This document shows positions 1 through 11,852 of a DNA stretch of 64,000 nucleotides, piece after piece; positions within the stretch are counted from its first letter, which is position 1, and each line of letters begins with the position of its first letter. The notes below the pieces were generated by a model. That model was not told where the DNA came from and did no database searches. It was given only the letters and a program-made list of their open reading frames with translations. The translations under genes and the position numbers were made by a program. The DNA comes from Sindora glabra (Eukaryota; Streptophyta; Magnoliopsida; Fabales; Fabaceae), in contig CM035226.1 in the NCBI GenBank assembly GCA_020226215.1, forward strand, positions 94,946,895 to 95,010,894, written 5' to 3'.

Positions 1-411
1 ACTGAAGGTGCTATGTTTAGGCATGGTGTTTTGCACTGGGCATTTTTTAAAGTCTGATTCTTAAATGATTTGAATGCTGAATTAATTTATTAAACTCTAC
101 CATAAGTTTATAAGTTGGCGCATATGCATGGAAGACTGTGATATATGAACTATTTTTTCTATTCAATTCAAGAAGAAATTTCGACAATTTGTGGTTGACT
201 CTTTTCCATTTTTCTCTGGTTTGTAAATTTAGTATTGAATGAGGTAAGCAGGTTTGTTAAATCAGATTTGTTTACACCATTTTCTGTGACATTGGAAGCA
301 GCATAGTTCCATTTCTTCTATATTTCACCACCATGGACCTATATAGTGTTTGCCCATGTTTTCTGAAATTGATGCTTAGTAACATTTCCTTCTGTTTTTT
401 ATGGGCTGAAG
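1..411 (+). other. Intron of the METTL17/Rsm22-like gene (5' end outside window)
   Basis: The exon at 412 begins in phase 0 in the middle of the conserved methyltransferase fold. It is preceded by a pyrimidine-rich tract ending in AG at 410-411. No conserved coding stretch of this family is visible in 1-411, so I read all of it as intron; an undetected short exon cannot be excluded. Confidence 0.6.
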
Positions 412-2282
412 TCATATGTGCTTGGAGAGATACCATCACTAAAGGATCGAATTACCATTGTTCGCCAGCTTTGGAATTTGACACGGGATGTTCTGGTATT
501 ATTTCTAGCTTGTAGATTGTTGTCACATAGATAGGATAAGATCAGTTGGTGATAATTTATGTGATTCTTTATAAAAACTGATACAGTAGTATAATATAGA
601 ATTGGGGAAGAAATAATTCTGAATAGAACACTCTTTTCCTTTCTAATGATATAAATGGATGAAAGGACATTTGCTTTCAAAAAGTTCTCTTTTTTCTTTG
701 TCCTTTGCACTCTTCTATCTAATGTTACCTCCGTTTGTGAAATCAATATCTGTTAGGTTTTGGTTGAACCTGGAACTCCCCATGGATCTAATATTATATC
801 TCAGATGCGATCTCATATATTGTGGATGGAGAAGAGGGTAAATTAACTGCTCCAGTGCTGCTTTGTTCTTTAAGTAAATTTTTGATGAAGATGATTTTTC
901 TGTATGTACATCCTATTCTAAACAGATTTTTGTAACGTTCTGACTTGCTAGAAATACCGTAAAGCCACCAATAAGACTGATGAAGTATGTAAAGATTTGA
1001 TGACTCAGAAGACTGGGGCTTTTATAGTAGCACCTGTGAGTATATTGTGTTTTCTTTCAACTTGCTTTTCAGTGTCATGGTTTGCCAACTTCACAGTCTC
1101 CTCTCTTTACTGTCCTCATCATTTAATTTGATAAACTTTCTTGTTAGTGTCCTCATGATGGGCTTTGCCCCCTGGCACAAACTGGAAAATACTGTCATTT
1201 TGTTCAGCGCTTGGAGAGGACAACATCCCAGCGTGCTTACAAGGTTTCTCCCAACCTATTCTCTGCTTTTTTCTTTGGAGCAGGTCACTTTGTCCATACA
1301 TTCTGTCTTTGTTCCTTTCTTTTGTACAAGTCGAATGACTTCACAAGACATTCCCCCCCCCCCCCCCCCCCCCCCAATCTCTATCATCTTCACAGCGTTC
1401 CAAGGGTGAGCCCTTGCGTGGCTTTGAAGATGAGAAGTTCTCCTTTGTTGTTTTCAGACGAGGACAAAGACCAAGGCAAGTGTTTTTGATAAACTTTTCT
1501 TGTCTTTAGATAATTGATACATGGATAAATAATAAAATGGATACTAAGAGTATGATTTTCTCTCATTTGATATGAGTGTATCTATTATTTCAATTTCTGA
1601 CTCTGAAGATAACCCTTCGGCTCCTAATCAATGAATGACACAAACCATGCTTCTCCTGGTAATAAATGCTTGATGTTTCATCCCGTGGACCAGGGAACCT
1701 TGGCCTCTTGATGGTATTAAATTTGAGACTCTCAAGGAGCAGCATGCCAAAAGAAATCCAGAGGATCTTGAAGTTGACTATGGTACTTATTATACATCAC
1801 CCCAATAAGACCTTTCTAGAAATTGATCTGGTGTTGCCATCAAACCCAACTTTGCTTTCTACAGTCTGCACAAGGAATTGTTTTGAAGATTATATACTAT
1901 CAGTTTCCCTCCTTAATTTGTTTCCCTTCACTTACCAGAGGACCTATTGAAGTCAGAAGAAGATGACGATACTCCTTATGATGAAGTGGAGCCATTTAGT
2001 TATGATTCTGATGTTATGGGGATTGATGCTGCTGATGATAATGAAGAAGAACAGGAAAAAGAGGAAGAAGAAACAGCTGGTCCCGATCTTGGAGGTGGCT
2101 GGGGCAGAATTATCTTCATGCCCGTACGGAGGGGTAGACAGGTTGCCATGAATATCTGTAGATCCACCAAAGAGGATGCCTCGGAGGGTTCATTTGAGCG
2201 TATTGTTGTTACAAAGAGCAAGAATCCTACTTTACATCAACAAGCTCGTAAATCTCTCTGGGGTGACCTGTGGCCATTTTGA
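412..2282 (+). CDS. METTL17/Rsm22-like mitochondrial ribosome assembly protein, C-terminal 285 aa (5' part outside window)
   Basis: Seven exons are read by splice sites and frame: 412-495, 757-837, 952-1035, 1148-1243, 1396-1475, 1694-1782 and 1939-2282 (858 nt, stop TGA). The product starts mid-protein with SYVLGEIPSLKDRITIVRQL, then VEPGTPHGSNIISQMRSHIL, which is the end of a SAM-methyltransferase-like fold. Next come AFIVAPCPHDGLCPL and KYCHFVQR, the cysteine cluster that in METTL17/Rsm22 proteins binds an iron-sulfur cluster. An acidic linker (residues DDNEEEQEKEEEE) and a C-terminus ending SLWGDLWPF follow. The family (Rsm22, PF09243) acts in assembly of the mitochondrial small ribosomal subunit; methylation activity is disputed. 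Intron 5 (1476-1693) uses a GC donor (AG|GCAAGT), required to keep the frame into REPWPLDG. No disabling mutation is seen, so it is probably functional. The N-terminal half, with the SAM-binding glycine motif, lies left of the window. Confidence 0.93.
1353..1375 (+). repeat. (C)23 homopolymer in a METTL17 intron
   Basis: Twenty-three consecutive C residues lie 20 nt upstream of the acceptor of the exon at 1396, inside the polypyrimidine region of that intron. It is the only long C/G homopolymer in the window; all other long simple tracts are A/T. Length is likely polymorphic, and sequencing error in length is possible. Confidence 0.9.
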
Positions 2283-2960
2283 AGCAAAATCTCTCGATAA
2301 GGTGATGTTTCCAATATTGTCATGTTTTGTGCTGTTTGTTTGCTTCGGTAGATAATCTGCAGTATTGGCCTTAAATTCTGATGCCGAAATCTGCAAATCC
2401 ATTAGCAAGATGAACAAATATTCTAATCTCCTTCTTTCATTGGTGAAGTCTATGGTGTTTCAAGGGTTTCAAAACTTAGAATGATGTAATGATCCCAAAA
2501 ATCTTAGTGAAATTATTTAATCATATTCAATTTAACAGTTTTAAAACCTTGGGTAGCATGACAAGTTTTGAAACGTCACTCAGAGTTTTGAAACCTTTGA
2601 AGCATCATAGCAAGCACCTCTTTTGTTATACCATTTAATTTTGAAATGCCATAATGGTAATGTTTTCACCAATGTTAATGAGTAGTATTCGGACATTTTT
2701 TCTATTCATGTTATGTCAGTATTCACATCCTTTCTCATGTTAAACTAAAATGATTGTTGCTTATTTGCAGGCTTTTTGAGGAGAAAATGATGTATTCACT
2801 CTCTACGAAACATTTTCAGAGAGACACTCTCGTTCTTATATGAGATGAGGCCTAACAAAATGCATAATCTAACGAGGGAGTGCTTTCAGCACCACTCTTT
2901 CTGAGAAACTATTTCCACAGGCACGTGTAGTGTTCGAGGCTTTTCAATGGCTACCAGTCA
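2283..2960 (+). other. METTL17-like 3' UTR, possibly with an intron
   Basis: After the stop codon there is a potential donor (AAG|GTGATG, intron from about 2299) and a good acceptor (TTATTTGCAG at about 2761-2770). This suggests a spliced 3' UTR. The exon after 2770 has no open frame continuing the protein. The transcript end is not defined by a clear poly(A) signal. Confidence 0.35.
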
Positions 2961-4634
2961 AATTGTGGTTTGAGACGTGATTTGCCAAAGACAAATTATA
3001 GTCTCAAATGACGACCTATGGCAATCAAGGGTTAAAACTAAGCTATGAAGTCATGGTAGAAAAATCACAGATGGCTTAATGGCTGCTTAGCTAAAAGCAA
3101 ATGGTGAACTTCAAATGTAGACGAAATTATGAGAACGCCAATCTTGCAATTTATTATAGGTTGAGGTACAAAATTGTTACCCAGAAAATTTAGATTTAAA
3201 AATTTTACACTGTTACTTTTGTATATTGTCGCCGATTTTGACAATTGAATCCAACTGGTAACGGTAAAAGTTGGTTGGGTAAAAGTTATTTGGTGGAATT
3301 AGATGATGTTATAGAAAAAAGTGATTATAAAATTTTTTAAAAATTAAATAACGTAGCTATTTTATTTGTGAATATTAACCTGTGATCCGTCAAAAAATCA
3401 CCAAAAGACTAACTCCTGTTCGTAAGAATACTAGTCATCTATCCGATCCAATTTCAGACAACTAGGAATTAGTTGCCACGCTATGAAATACTGTTAGGTT
3501 TCGTTTGTATGTAATTTTTATTTGTCAGGGAGTTTCATGTCGTCTGTAGAAACTAATGCATTGTATTTTAGAAAAATAGCTTAAAAATAGTGAATATTTT
3601 TAATCACACTTATTATATTTAACATCAAACAAAGGGAATAAATTCTATTATCTTAATCTAAATACTTTAAAATTACAAATTATAAGGCCAAATAGAAGGG
3701 ATTATTTCTTTCTCCGTCAAGGACAAGCGGATCTTTAGTATCAACAATTGAAAATGGACAAACCATAAAAGACATGGATGTGAATTGACCACTCTGTTAT
3801 GTATGTTGTAAAAACTTATGCCAATTTCCGTGGATTTTGACATGTTATACAGTACCGCGCGGTTAATACTTAAATAGTTTTATAAATATAAATACATGAC
3901 CTTTTGATTTTAGAAAGGCAAAGGAGAGGGGTGGTGTTTATCATTTTACAGGGAGGGAACAAAGGTCAAAATGATGGGCGTGCTCGGGGAGAGGGATAGG
4001 GGTGGGTACCCTATATACCCCATCCTTGGGAGGGCAGAGGATCTGCCATTTGACCATGTCCTCCCTAGGTCAAAGTGAGTTTGACTTTGATGTTTAACCT
4101 AAAAGCTGGTAAATGCTCATGTTTGACTTCGGACAAGAGAATGGGACGAAGGGTCTTCACTTCAGCAACTTGCAGAGCTTAGCGACGAGATGCGTACCCC
4201 GAATGGTATGATATTTTTCTCATGAACATAGGATGTGTCTGTCTTCGCAATTACTAGAATCATAATAATGAAAAAATATAACTTCCTATTAAAAAGTATT
4301 TTTTACTAAACTCCTTATATTTAATATAAAATAATTTTTACCAATTTTAAAAAATTTATAACCACACTTTTCATAGAAATATATTTTTCACCAGAGAGTA
4401 TAACATCCATGCGATTGCTCATCTTCTCTTAAAACCCGTCAGTTCCGGGTTCGACTTGCCATAATGGGGCTTCATTGCTGAAAACCCGAAGTCGAATACA
4501 CAGTTGATCCAATTATTGCCACAAAATAAGAGACAAGTTGACCGCTTCATCTGGTGTTAGTTGTATCGCGCAGATCACAAGTTTAAAACTACTATCGCAA
4601 AGACATTGAAAAAACATGAATGCCAAGGATGAAA
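2961..4634. other. Intergenic region between convergent genes
   Basis: No conserved coding sequence is seen. The less AT-rich part, 3900-4210, contains five TTGAC/GTCAA cores (near 3965, 4049, 4069, 4081, 4121), the core of WRKY-binding W-boxes. A short unrecognised open stretch lies at about 4127-4205. At about 4440-4455 GGGTTCGACTTG resembles a tRNA B-box, but no tRNA folds around it. Confidence 0.5.
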
Positions 4635-4834
4635 ATTGACGAACTTGACTAAAATTTGAAAAAGATGATCATTTTAGAGCAACATAACATTAAATATGTC
4701 CAAATTGAAAATACTCAGTAGCTAAAACCAAAATTGACTCATCACACAATCTGTAGCCACCCTTGACAGATGATGAAACCTAAACGTATGTGATACAAGG
4801 CTAGCGGTCTATCAATCCTTAGCAAATTAACTGA

Positions 4835-6346
4835 TCAAGGAGCAACCACAATGCGGCCAGCAACTTGGTCAAGATCCCGCTGACCAGTGGATGTGATTCT
4901 TCTGCCACTGAGATATAAATATAAAACAAGTATTAGATTAAAGCTCAAAAAACAATCAAAGCCAATGAAAGAGGTAAATAACTTCACAAGAAGCAGCCAA
5001 ATAACTTCTTAGGAGGCGAAGCAATAACTTCCCGAAGAAAGCCGTTGATCCAGATCAAATAAAAGCTTGTCCGTACTATGGGGATACAAATAAGCATGAA
5101 CAAATAAAAGCAATACTTCAATTGCAGTTGATAGACTATGGCAGATTAGCAAGAAAAACAGTCCTTACCCCTTGGGGTCAATCTCAATGATGTTCATGGC
5201 CTGCAACTGTTTCAGAATGTGACGAGCAATAGCACCACTGCTCTTACAGAAATGAGGAGGACGGCTACCATTTCTCTGACTCCCACCATAAATCCTCTGG
5301 AAAGCACCAACACCAAGGCCCCCTCTCAAGTAAATCTTTCTTGCCATGGAGGCTGCATCGAAAAAATCAAATTAAGCACGAAAGTGTCCTTTGCACTTTC
5401 CAACAGAAAAATTCAAAAAGAATCACTCAACCCACTAAGGCACTACACCTTCCAGGCCACAAGCAATGAAGTAAATGCACAAAAACACACAAATGACTCA
5501 CCGGCTCTAACATAGTACCAATCTGGATCATAAGGAGCCAATTCTTTGAATCTTGCAGTCTTCACAATATCTGTCCACTCCGGAAGCTCCATCTGTTCAG
5601 AACCAAACATAAAATTATAAGATACACAGACCAATCTTTGTGCAAGACAAATCCATAACATCACCTAATGAAAGCAACCACAGACACTACTTCTTAAATT
5701 AACAAAACAAGAGGATCAACAAATCTGACAAACATAAAAAAATAAAAAAATAGCAAAAAAGCAGTAACTTCGTAATGAACAGAATCTGCCCCAACCGGGA
5801 AAAACTCGTAGGTTTTTATGTAATTAGAGTGAGAAGTAGACTTTTTCAGGGACATTTCGTCATACACTTGTATTCGCCTGCATCTAGAAGTAGTCTCAGC
5901 ATTAACAAACCATTAGCTTAATCTTATATCTGTTAGCATTTTGATGAACTTCAATGTAAAAAACTACGAATTATGTGCTAGATTATTGCAAGCATGTCAT
6001 CTACCTTCGTACCCATCACTAGATTTATTAAGCAAGTTTCTAAATCAAAATTGCAAACAACATAATTCATAAAACAAACAAATCATACGTGCATTGTATT
6101 TATCCGCCAAAGAGAATCCATTTAGCCAGGAAAAACAAAGGGTTTCAACAAATTTCTAAACTTTAGACTATATCTCTTCCAAAGCAGTGGAACAGAAGAT
6201 TGCACTAAATTCTCAAAAAACAAACAGAGCATAAGCGAGATGATATAGGTGTTATAGTATACCTTGCCGGATCGCTTGAGGTGAGCAGAGTAAGCCTTGA
6301 CGAACTCATGAGGTGAAACATCCTTAACAGTCCTCGAAGAAGCCAT
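4835..6346 (-). CDS. RPS19: 40S ribosomal protein S19 (eS19), complete, four exons
   Basis: Coding exons in transcript order are 6263-6346, 5502-5592, 5169-5352 and 4835-4907 (432 nt, 143 aa plus stop, the normal plant length). All three introns are GT-AG. The protein begins MASSRTVKDVSPHEFVKAYS and has the eS19 landmarks WTDIVKTARFKELAPYDPDW, ARKIYLRGGLGVGAF, IYGGSQRNGSRPPHF and a C-terminus GRIVVAP. eS19 is a cytosolic small-subunit protein needed for late 18S rRNA maturation and 40S assembly. Frame and splice sites are intact throughout, with no sign of pseudogenisation. The start is the first ATG after a pyrimidine-rich leader. The gene converges with the METTL17-like gene. Confidence 0.97.
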
Positions 6347-6427
6347 TGTTGCAGACGAGAGAGAGAACCTGAGAACTGGTGCCTGCCGCTGCGGAGTGAA
6401 GGAGGGAAGATAGCTCTCTGGCTCTAA

Positions 6428-6436
6428 CTAGGGTTT
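6428..6436 (-). promoter_or_regulatory. telo-box of the RPS19 promoter/5' leader
   Basis: On the - strand this reads AAACCCTAG, matching the plant telo-box (AAACCCTA). It lies 82 nt upstream of the start codon. Telo-boxes near the transcription start are a known hallmark of plant ribosomal protein genes. Confidence 0.75.
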
Positions 6437-6512
6437 CTTGAATATGTAGGAGACTTGCGTTTTATGGGGAAGTTTAGTGTTTCTAATTCCGACCCGACCC
6501 AGTCCAATTTGA

Positions 6513-6571
6513 AGCCCAAGGATTGGTTTTAGAGCATTTAAAGCCCAAAAAAGTGATCAAAAGAAGGCCCA
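6513..6571 (-). promoter_or_regulatory. Three site II (TGGGCY) elements upstream of RPS19
   Basis: On the - strand TGGGCT occurs at 6513-6518 and 6542-6547, and TGGGCC at 6566-6571. Site II elements bind TCP factors. Combined with a telo-box they drive growth-linked expression of plant ribosomal protein genes, so the arrangement supports a functional promoter here. Confidence 0.7.
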
Positions 6572-6785
6572 AAAAAAGATAAAAGTCGGTAACGCTTTAT
6601 CATTTTGTTTTTTCGTTCATAAGAGTCTCACCGACTAAACGGGGGAAAAAAAAAAAGGCTTACGAGAGGCTACAAGTATTTCCTCTTGAATTAGGTCTAA
6701 TTATTATTTTCGACTTGCATTTAATCTCTTTCCAAGTTAATTTATAACTATTAACTTAATTAACAAGTTATATACTAGTTTTTAG

Positions 6786-7236
6786 AAATGTTTGAGGTAC
6801 TAAGTTATTTGAAAAAATAAGTTCTTATTTGATAAGTTTTATAAAACATTTTATAAGTTCATTGCTTTTTAAGATGTTTTTAGAATTTTTTTTAATTAAA
6901 TAATAATCTATATTTTAATTATATGAATAAATATTTAGTATATTATTATTAATTTAATAAAAATAAATAATATATTATCTCATAAATATAATTAATTAAT
7001 TTTTAAGTGATTATATTCTTATTTTTACTTTGAATATTTAGATTGCATTAATGTAATTTAGTCTTAAAATAAATATAAATTAATTTAATTAATATATCTA
7101 TTTATAAAAATATATCATTTTAGGTTATTTTATATTTTTCAGTTAATTTAATAATTAATTTGACTAAATACATCTAACATAATCAATTAACTCATTAGCA
7201 CAATCAATAAACTTATAAGCTAATTGTGCCAAATAA
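6786..7236. mobile_element. Possible AT-rich MITE
   Basis: The left end (TATTTGATAAGTTTTATAA region) and the right end, read as reverse complement (ATTTGGCACAATTAGCTTAT), share a diverged inverted TATTTGxxAxAA...TTATAAG pattern. The interior is nearly pure A/T. No target duplication could be recognised, so the boundaries are approximate. Confidence 0.3.
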
Positions 7237-9026
7237 AATTAATATTTTATTTTAATCAATCTAACTTACAAATTGAATCAAATTCAACCTACATTAATAA
7301 CTTTTTTATTAGATAAACGATTAAAAATTTAGACTAGTACATATATGTGTTTGTATAATAAATACACCGCAATAATTGTGATAAAAAGAATTGATCACGT
7401 AATGCTATCAATTAAATTGGAGATATTTTCATACTACAGTAGGCAACGTGATTTGCAATTTTCTAACGTGACAATATAGTTCTACTCATTTTTTCTTCTG
7501 TTTAATTCCTAACTTATACTATGGTTCTATCATAATCAAAATTATATATATATTGGTCAAATTTTTCCTTATCAATTTGGTGAAAGTTACTAATTTAAAA
7601 TTAATTTAAAAATTAAATCAAAATATTATATTTAAGGGGGTATGATCCATTTGCATATTAAGAAAATTAAAATTATAATTAAGCTTTGAAAACCATTAGT
7701 GTCACAATTCTTTCACTATTAAATATATAAAATATAAAATATATGCTGTTAGACAGTGGATTAATGATAAGAAGACTCTAGACGGTGAGTTTGAATTCTT
7801 TTTTATGGCCTCAATATTTATTAGATTTTTTTTCATGGTACAATTAATACTTGGGCCAAGTTTAGATTATATTAATAAAAAGTGGATTAACTTGGTTTCC
7901 AGTCTAATTATATAAATTTATTTTTAATAATATAATTATATATTATAAAAAATAATTATATTTAATATAAAAAATTTAATTTAAATGTAAATAAATATTT
8001 TTTATATTTAAATATTTTATTATTTTTTAAAATATGTATTTTTATAAAAAAATTAATTTTTACTTAAAATAATAAATAAGCTTTCTTGCTTGACCTTGAA
8101 CCATATATAAAATTAATCAAGTTAAGTTAGACTAAATTTTTTAAAAATTAAACAAGTCAAGCTTGAATTTAAGTTATATATTTTATATAATTATGTATGA
8201 AAATTTTAATTTGAAATTTGATAGCCCAATTCATGTACATCACTAATTATAAAGAATTTTTATAGTATATTAAAGATTTTAGATTTAAATTTTTTTAAAA
8301 AAATTATAAATTTAAACTTTTTTGTTGTTGAAGTAAAAAAAAAATATATATCATGCAAATCTTTTGAATTGAGTAAATATAATTTATTTTTATTTTTATT
8401 AAAATTTGTTTTCAACAATCTTCGTCTCCATCTCCACATTCATTAAAAAGTTACCACATATAACTACATCTTTTGTTCACTTTGAGAATAACGAGACTAT
8501 TTGATAAATAGTCTTTTGATTAATTTTTAATTAATTTAAGTATTTTTAATTATTTAATTAAGTTAATCATCTAATTTGAGTATTTGATGAATAATGTTTC
8601 AATGAACTTATTAATTCTCAAACAGTCATTTTGAAAAAAAGTTAAAAATAATAGCTTACTAAATTAGTTGATTTACATTCAATATAAAAATGTTTTTATC
8701 TATAATTATAAAATTCTTTACATTTTCATCCTTAATAAATAATAAAATATTAAATTATATTTATTTCCTAGATACAAATTTAATATACGTAATAAATTAT
8801 AATTATTATTTTTATAATAAAAACTAAATAGGTAAAATAAATTGTATTAAAATATTTACATAATTTACATAATAATAAAAATTTACATGAATATAATCAT
8901 ATCTTTTTATTAAATTGTATAAAAAATAAAAGAATATATGTTTTGTTTCATAGAGAATAATAGAAAATATATTAAGAAAATTATTAATCTTTTGTCAAAT
9001 GATATCTTTTGAATTAAGGAATAATG

Positions 9027-10361
9027 ACCTTATTTAGTAATTAGCTAATTACATTAGTGATTAATTGATTTAATTAGTTATTAATTGATAATTGATTGTG
9101 TTAATTGATTTAATTAGCTAATTGCATTAGTTATTTGAATAAGAATATTTGATAAAATTATTTATTTATGATTAACTATTTGTATGTAAAATGATGCATA
9201 AATCTATAAATATATTTTATAAATTATTTAAATATTTTTATGTTAATAATATTTTAGATTCTTTATATTATTTATTAGATTAAATTTTCTTGAAAAATAA
9301 GATATTATTATAAGCTATTATATATTAAATATTTTTTAAAATTAAATTAGTATAATTTTTATAGTTGTTAAATTTCTTAAGAAATTAATAATTATAATTA
9401 TTTAATTTTTATAAAAAAATAAATATAATAATTCTCAATAAGTTAAATGAGAAGATTAATTACTTAATATACTTCAGGCATATGAATCAATCAAAAAATG
9501 ACATTTGATTAGTTGGAAAATTTTAAATATTGAAAAGTTATCAACAATTGGAATATCTCTTCCTAGACTTTCTTAATTTACTGATATTGAGGTTGAAGAA
9601 TGAAATTTTATGCAACAAATTGTGTTGGCAGAAAATATGGACTCTATTTCGCAATTAGTTAATTCAATTAGATGTTAACTGATTCAATTAATTATTAATT
9701 AATAGTTGATTATATTAATTGATTTAACTAACTAAGAACATTAACTATTTGAGTAAAAATATTCAGTAAAATTAGTTATTTTCTATTAGTTGTTTATGTG
9801 TAAAATGACATATGAAGACATGTATATATTTTATAATTTATTTAAATATTTTTTACTTTAATAATATTTTAAATTTATCGTATGATTTATATTTAAGAAA
9901 TATAATAATTTACATTTAGGAAATATAATAATTAATTTTTAAGTAATTTTTTGAGTCATACTTATTTAAAAATATGATAAATCTAAAATATAATTAAAGA
10001 TTTATTATATTTCTTAAATTATTATATTTTTAATAAATAAATTATTATATTTCATAAATTTTTTATAAAACTTAATAATTATTTTTTAATAAATTTATTT
10101 GATCTTTTTAAGTAAGAATATAAATGAAAATACATATATTATTTAAAGATAATTTTATATTTTTACAAGACCATTATCAATAAATTAATTAAAAATGTTG
10201 GGTTCATTAATTTTTTTAAATTAGCTGATTGAGGGCCAATCAGCTAATTGAATAAGGTATTTGTCAAAGAGTTAAATTAGCTTATTGACTCGGTCAAATA
10301 GTTAAATACTAACAAATCAACTAAAAGCTTATTAAAAAATTCTTTACCAAATACCCTCATA
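9027..10361. mobile_element. Possible non-autonomous element with imperfect inverted ends
   Basis: The left end reads CCTTATTTAGTAATTAG. The right end, reverse-complemented, reads GAGGGTATTTGGTAAAGAA, giving an imperfect inverted match around TATTTrGTAA. The interior holds repeated TTAATTGATTTAATTAG motifs (about 9060-9130, 9650-9730, 10230-10300). No coding sequence and no clear target duplication. Confidence 0.3.
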
Positions 10362-10497
10362 GCATACTGATGCTTGATGGTAATTAAATCTTTTGAAATT
10401 ATTTCATGAAATTGTTATTGCATAATGCTAGCTCTAGGAGCCTTTTAAAAATAGTATTTTTTAATGTAATTAACTGCTTAAATCAGTTGATTACTAA

Positions 10498-11070
10498 ATA
10501 TTAAAAATAACTTATTTCATTTTTAATCAAATAGCCAAAAGCTATCTCAAAGGCTATTTATCAAATAAAGGCAATATATATTAAAAAAAATAACAACAAT
10601 AGGATGATATTACTTACAAAAAATAGAATTAGTTAATTTTACTAAATGTCTTTGTATAAACAATTAATGCTATTAATAAATCAAAATAGTTAATACAATT
10701 AACTAAAACAATTAAAATGGATTGTATACATATTATGCATGTATGAGTGAGTGTAAAAATATATTAAAAATGTAAAACTTGTTGTTATATTAAAAATAAC
10801 TTATTTCATTTTTAATCAAATAGCCAAAAGCTATTTCAAAGGCTATTTATCAAATAAGGGTAATATATATTAAAAAAAAAAACAACAGGATGATATTACT
10901 TACAAAAAATAGATTTTACTAAATATTTTTGTATAAATAATTGATGATATTAATAAATCAAAATAGTTAATACAATCAACTAAAACAATTAAAATGGATT
11001 GTATACTTATTATGCATGTATGAGTGAGCGTAAAAATATATTAAAAATGTAAAACTTGTTGTTATATATT
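10498..11070 (+). repeat. 289-bp tandem duplication
   Basis: Copy 1 is 10498-10786 and copy 2 is 10787-about 11070. Both begin ATATTAAAAATAACTTATTT and share AATAGCCAAAAGCTAT, GGATGATATTACTTAC, AATGGATTGTATAC and TTATGCATGTATGAGTGAG. They differ by small indels and substitutions, so the duplication is not recent. No coding content. Confidence 0.85.
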
Positions 11071-11371
11071 AACATTTTACAATATTATTTGAATTTTATC
11101 AGCTATGCACATAACTATTTTTAATTTTTTTATTAAAAATAACAATATATAAAATATATGTGTTTAATGGACGGTTGAATCAAATGATATTATATATACA
11201 AAATACAATGTTTTAATACATCGGTGATTGTGGAAGACAAATATTGAATTATTTCATGTAAAACATATATAAATAATAATACAAAGTATAATATCTAAAA
11301 ATAACAAATATGTAATAATTTAACATCTTCATAATAATTATGCAATATTCTAAAATATAAGAACCTTTCTA

Positions 11372-11852
11372 GGAGTCGTTTGGTTCACATAGGAAATAAC
11401 TTCTTGTAGAAAATTGAACTTCCAAGGAAATAACTTCCTATATAAATTTTTTGAGAAGTATACAAAATTGTTTAGTTAACACATAGGAAGTAATATTTCT
11501 AAAAAATAACTTTCTATATTTTATTTGGTTTAACTTTAAATATCTTAGGAAGTGTTAATAAAATGACTATTATATCCTTTGTATTATTATAACACAAATT
11601 AATAAATTCTAGCTCTAAATAATTAAATTTAATGAGAATAATAATGTCATTATATCTATAAATAATACAAAAAATAGAATTTACCTAGGGGGAGGTGGGT
11701 AAGTTATTTCTCATATTTTGTGGGAAGTAAGACTTCTCAAGAAATCCTATTTCTTTCATTTTGTTAGATAATGACTAATTAAATAATTTAACTATTTCCT
11801 ATTTCCTAGGAAATAAAACTTTTCATGCTATTGAAGTGAATCAAATGACCTT
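11372..11852. mobile_element. Harbinger/Tourist-like MITE (481 bp)
   Basis: Terminal inverted repeats are GGAGTCGTTTGGTTCAC at the left and, reverse-complemented, AAGGTCATTTGATTCAC at the right. The element is flanked by the 3-bp direct repeat CTA. The interior repeats GGAAATAACTTCC-type motifs in both orientations. There is no coding capacity, so it must be mobilised by a transposase elsewhere. Confidence 0.65.

Noticed and set aside
1047..1489. Long open frames crossing the METTL17 introns
   Set aside because: They run through introns and the poly-C tract; the spliced frame explains all conserved residues.
4430..4470. tRNA-like B-box (GGGTTCGACTTG)
   Set aside because: No A-box, acceptor stem or cloverleaf can be built around it.
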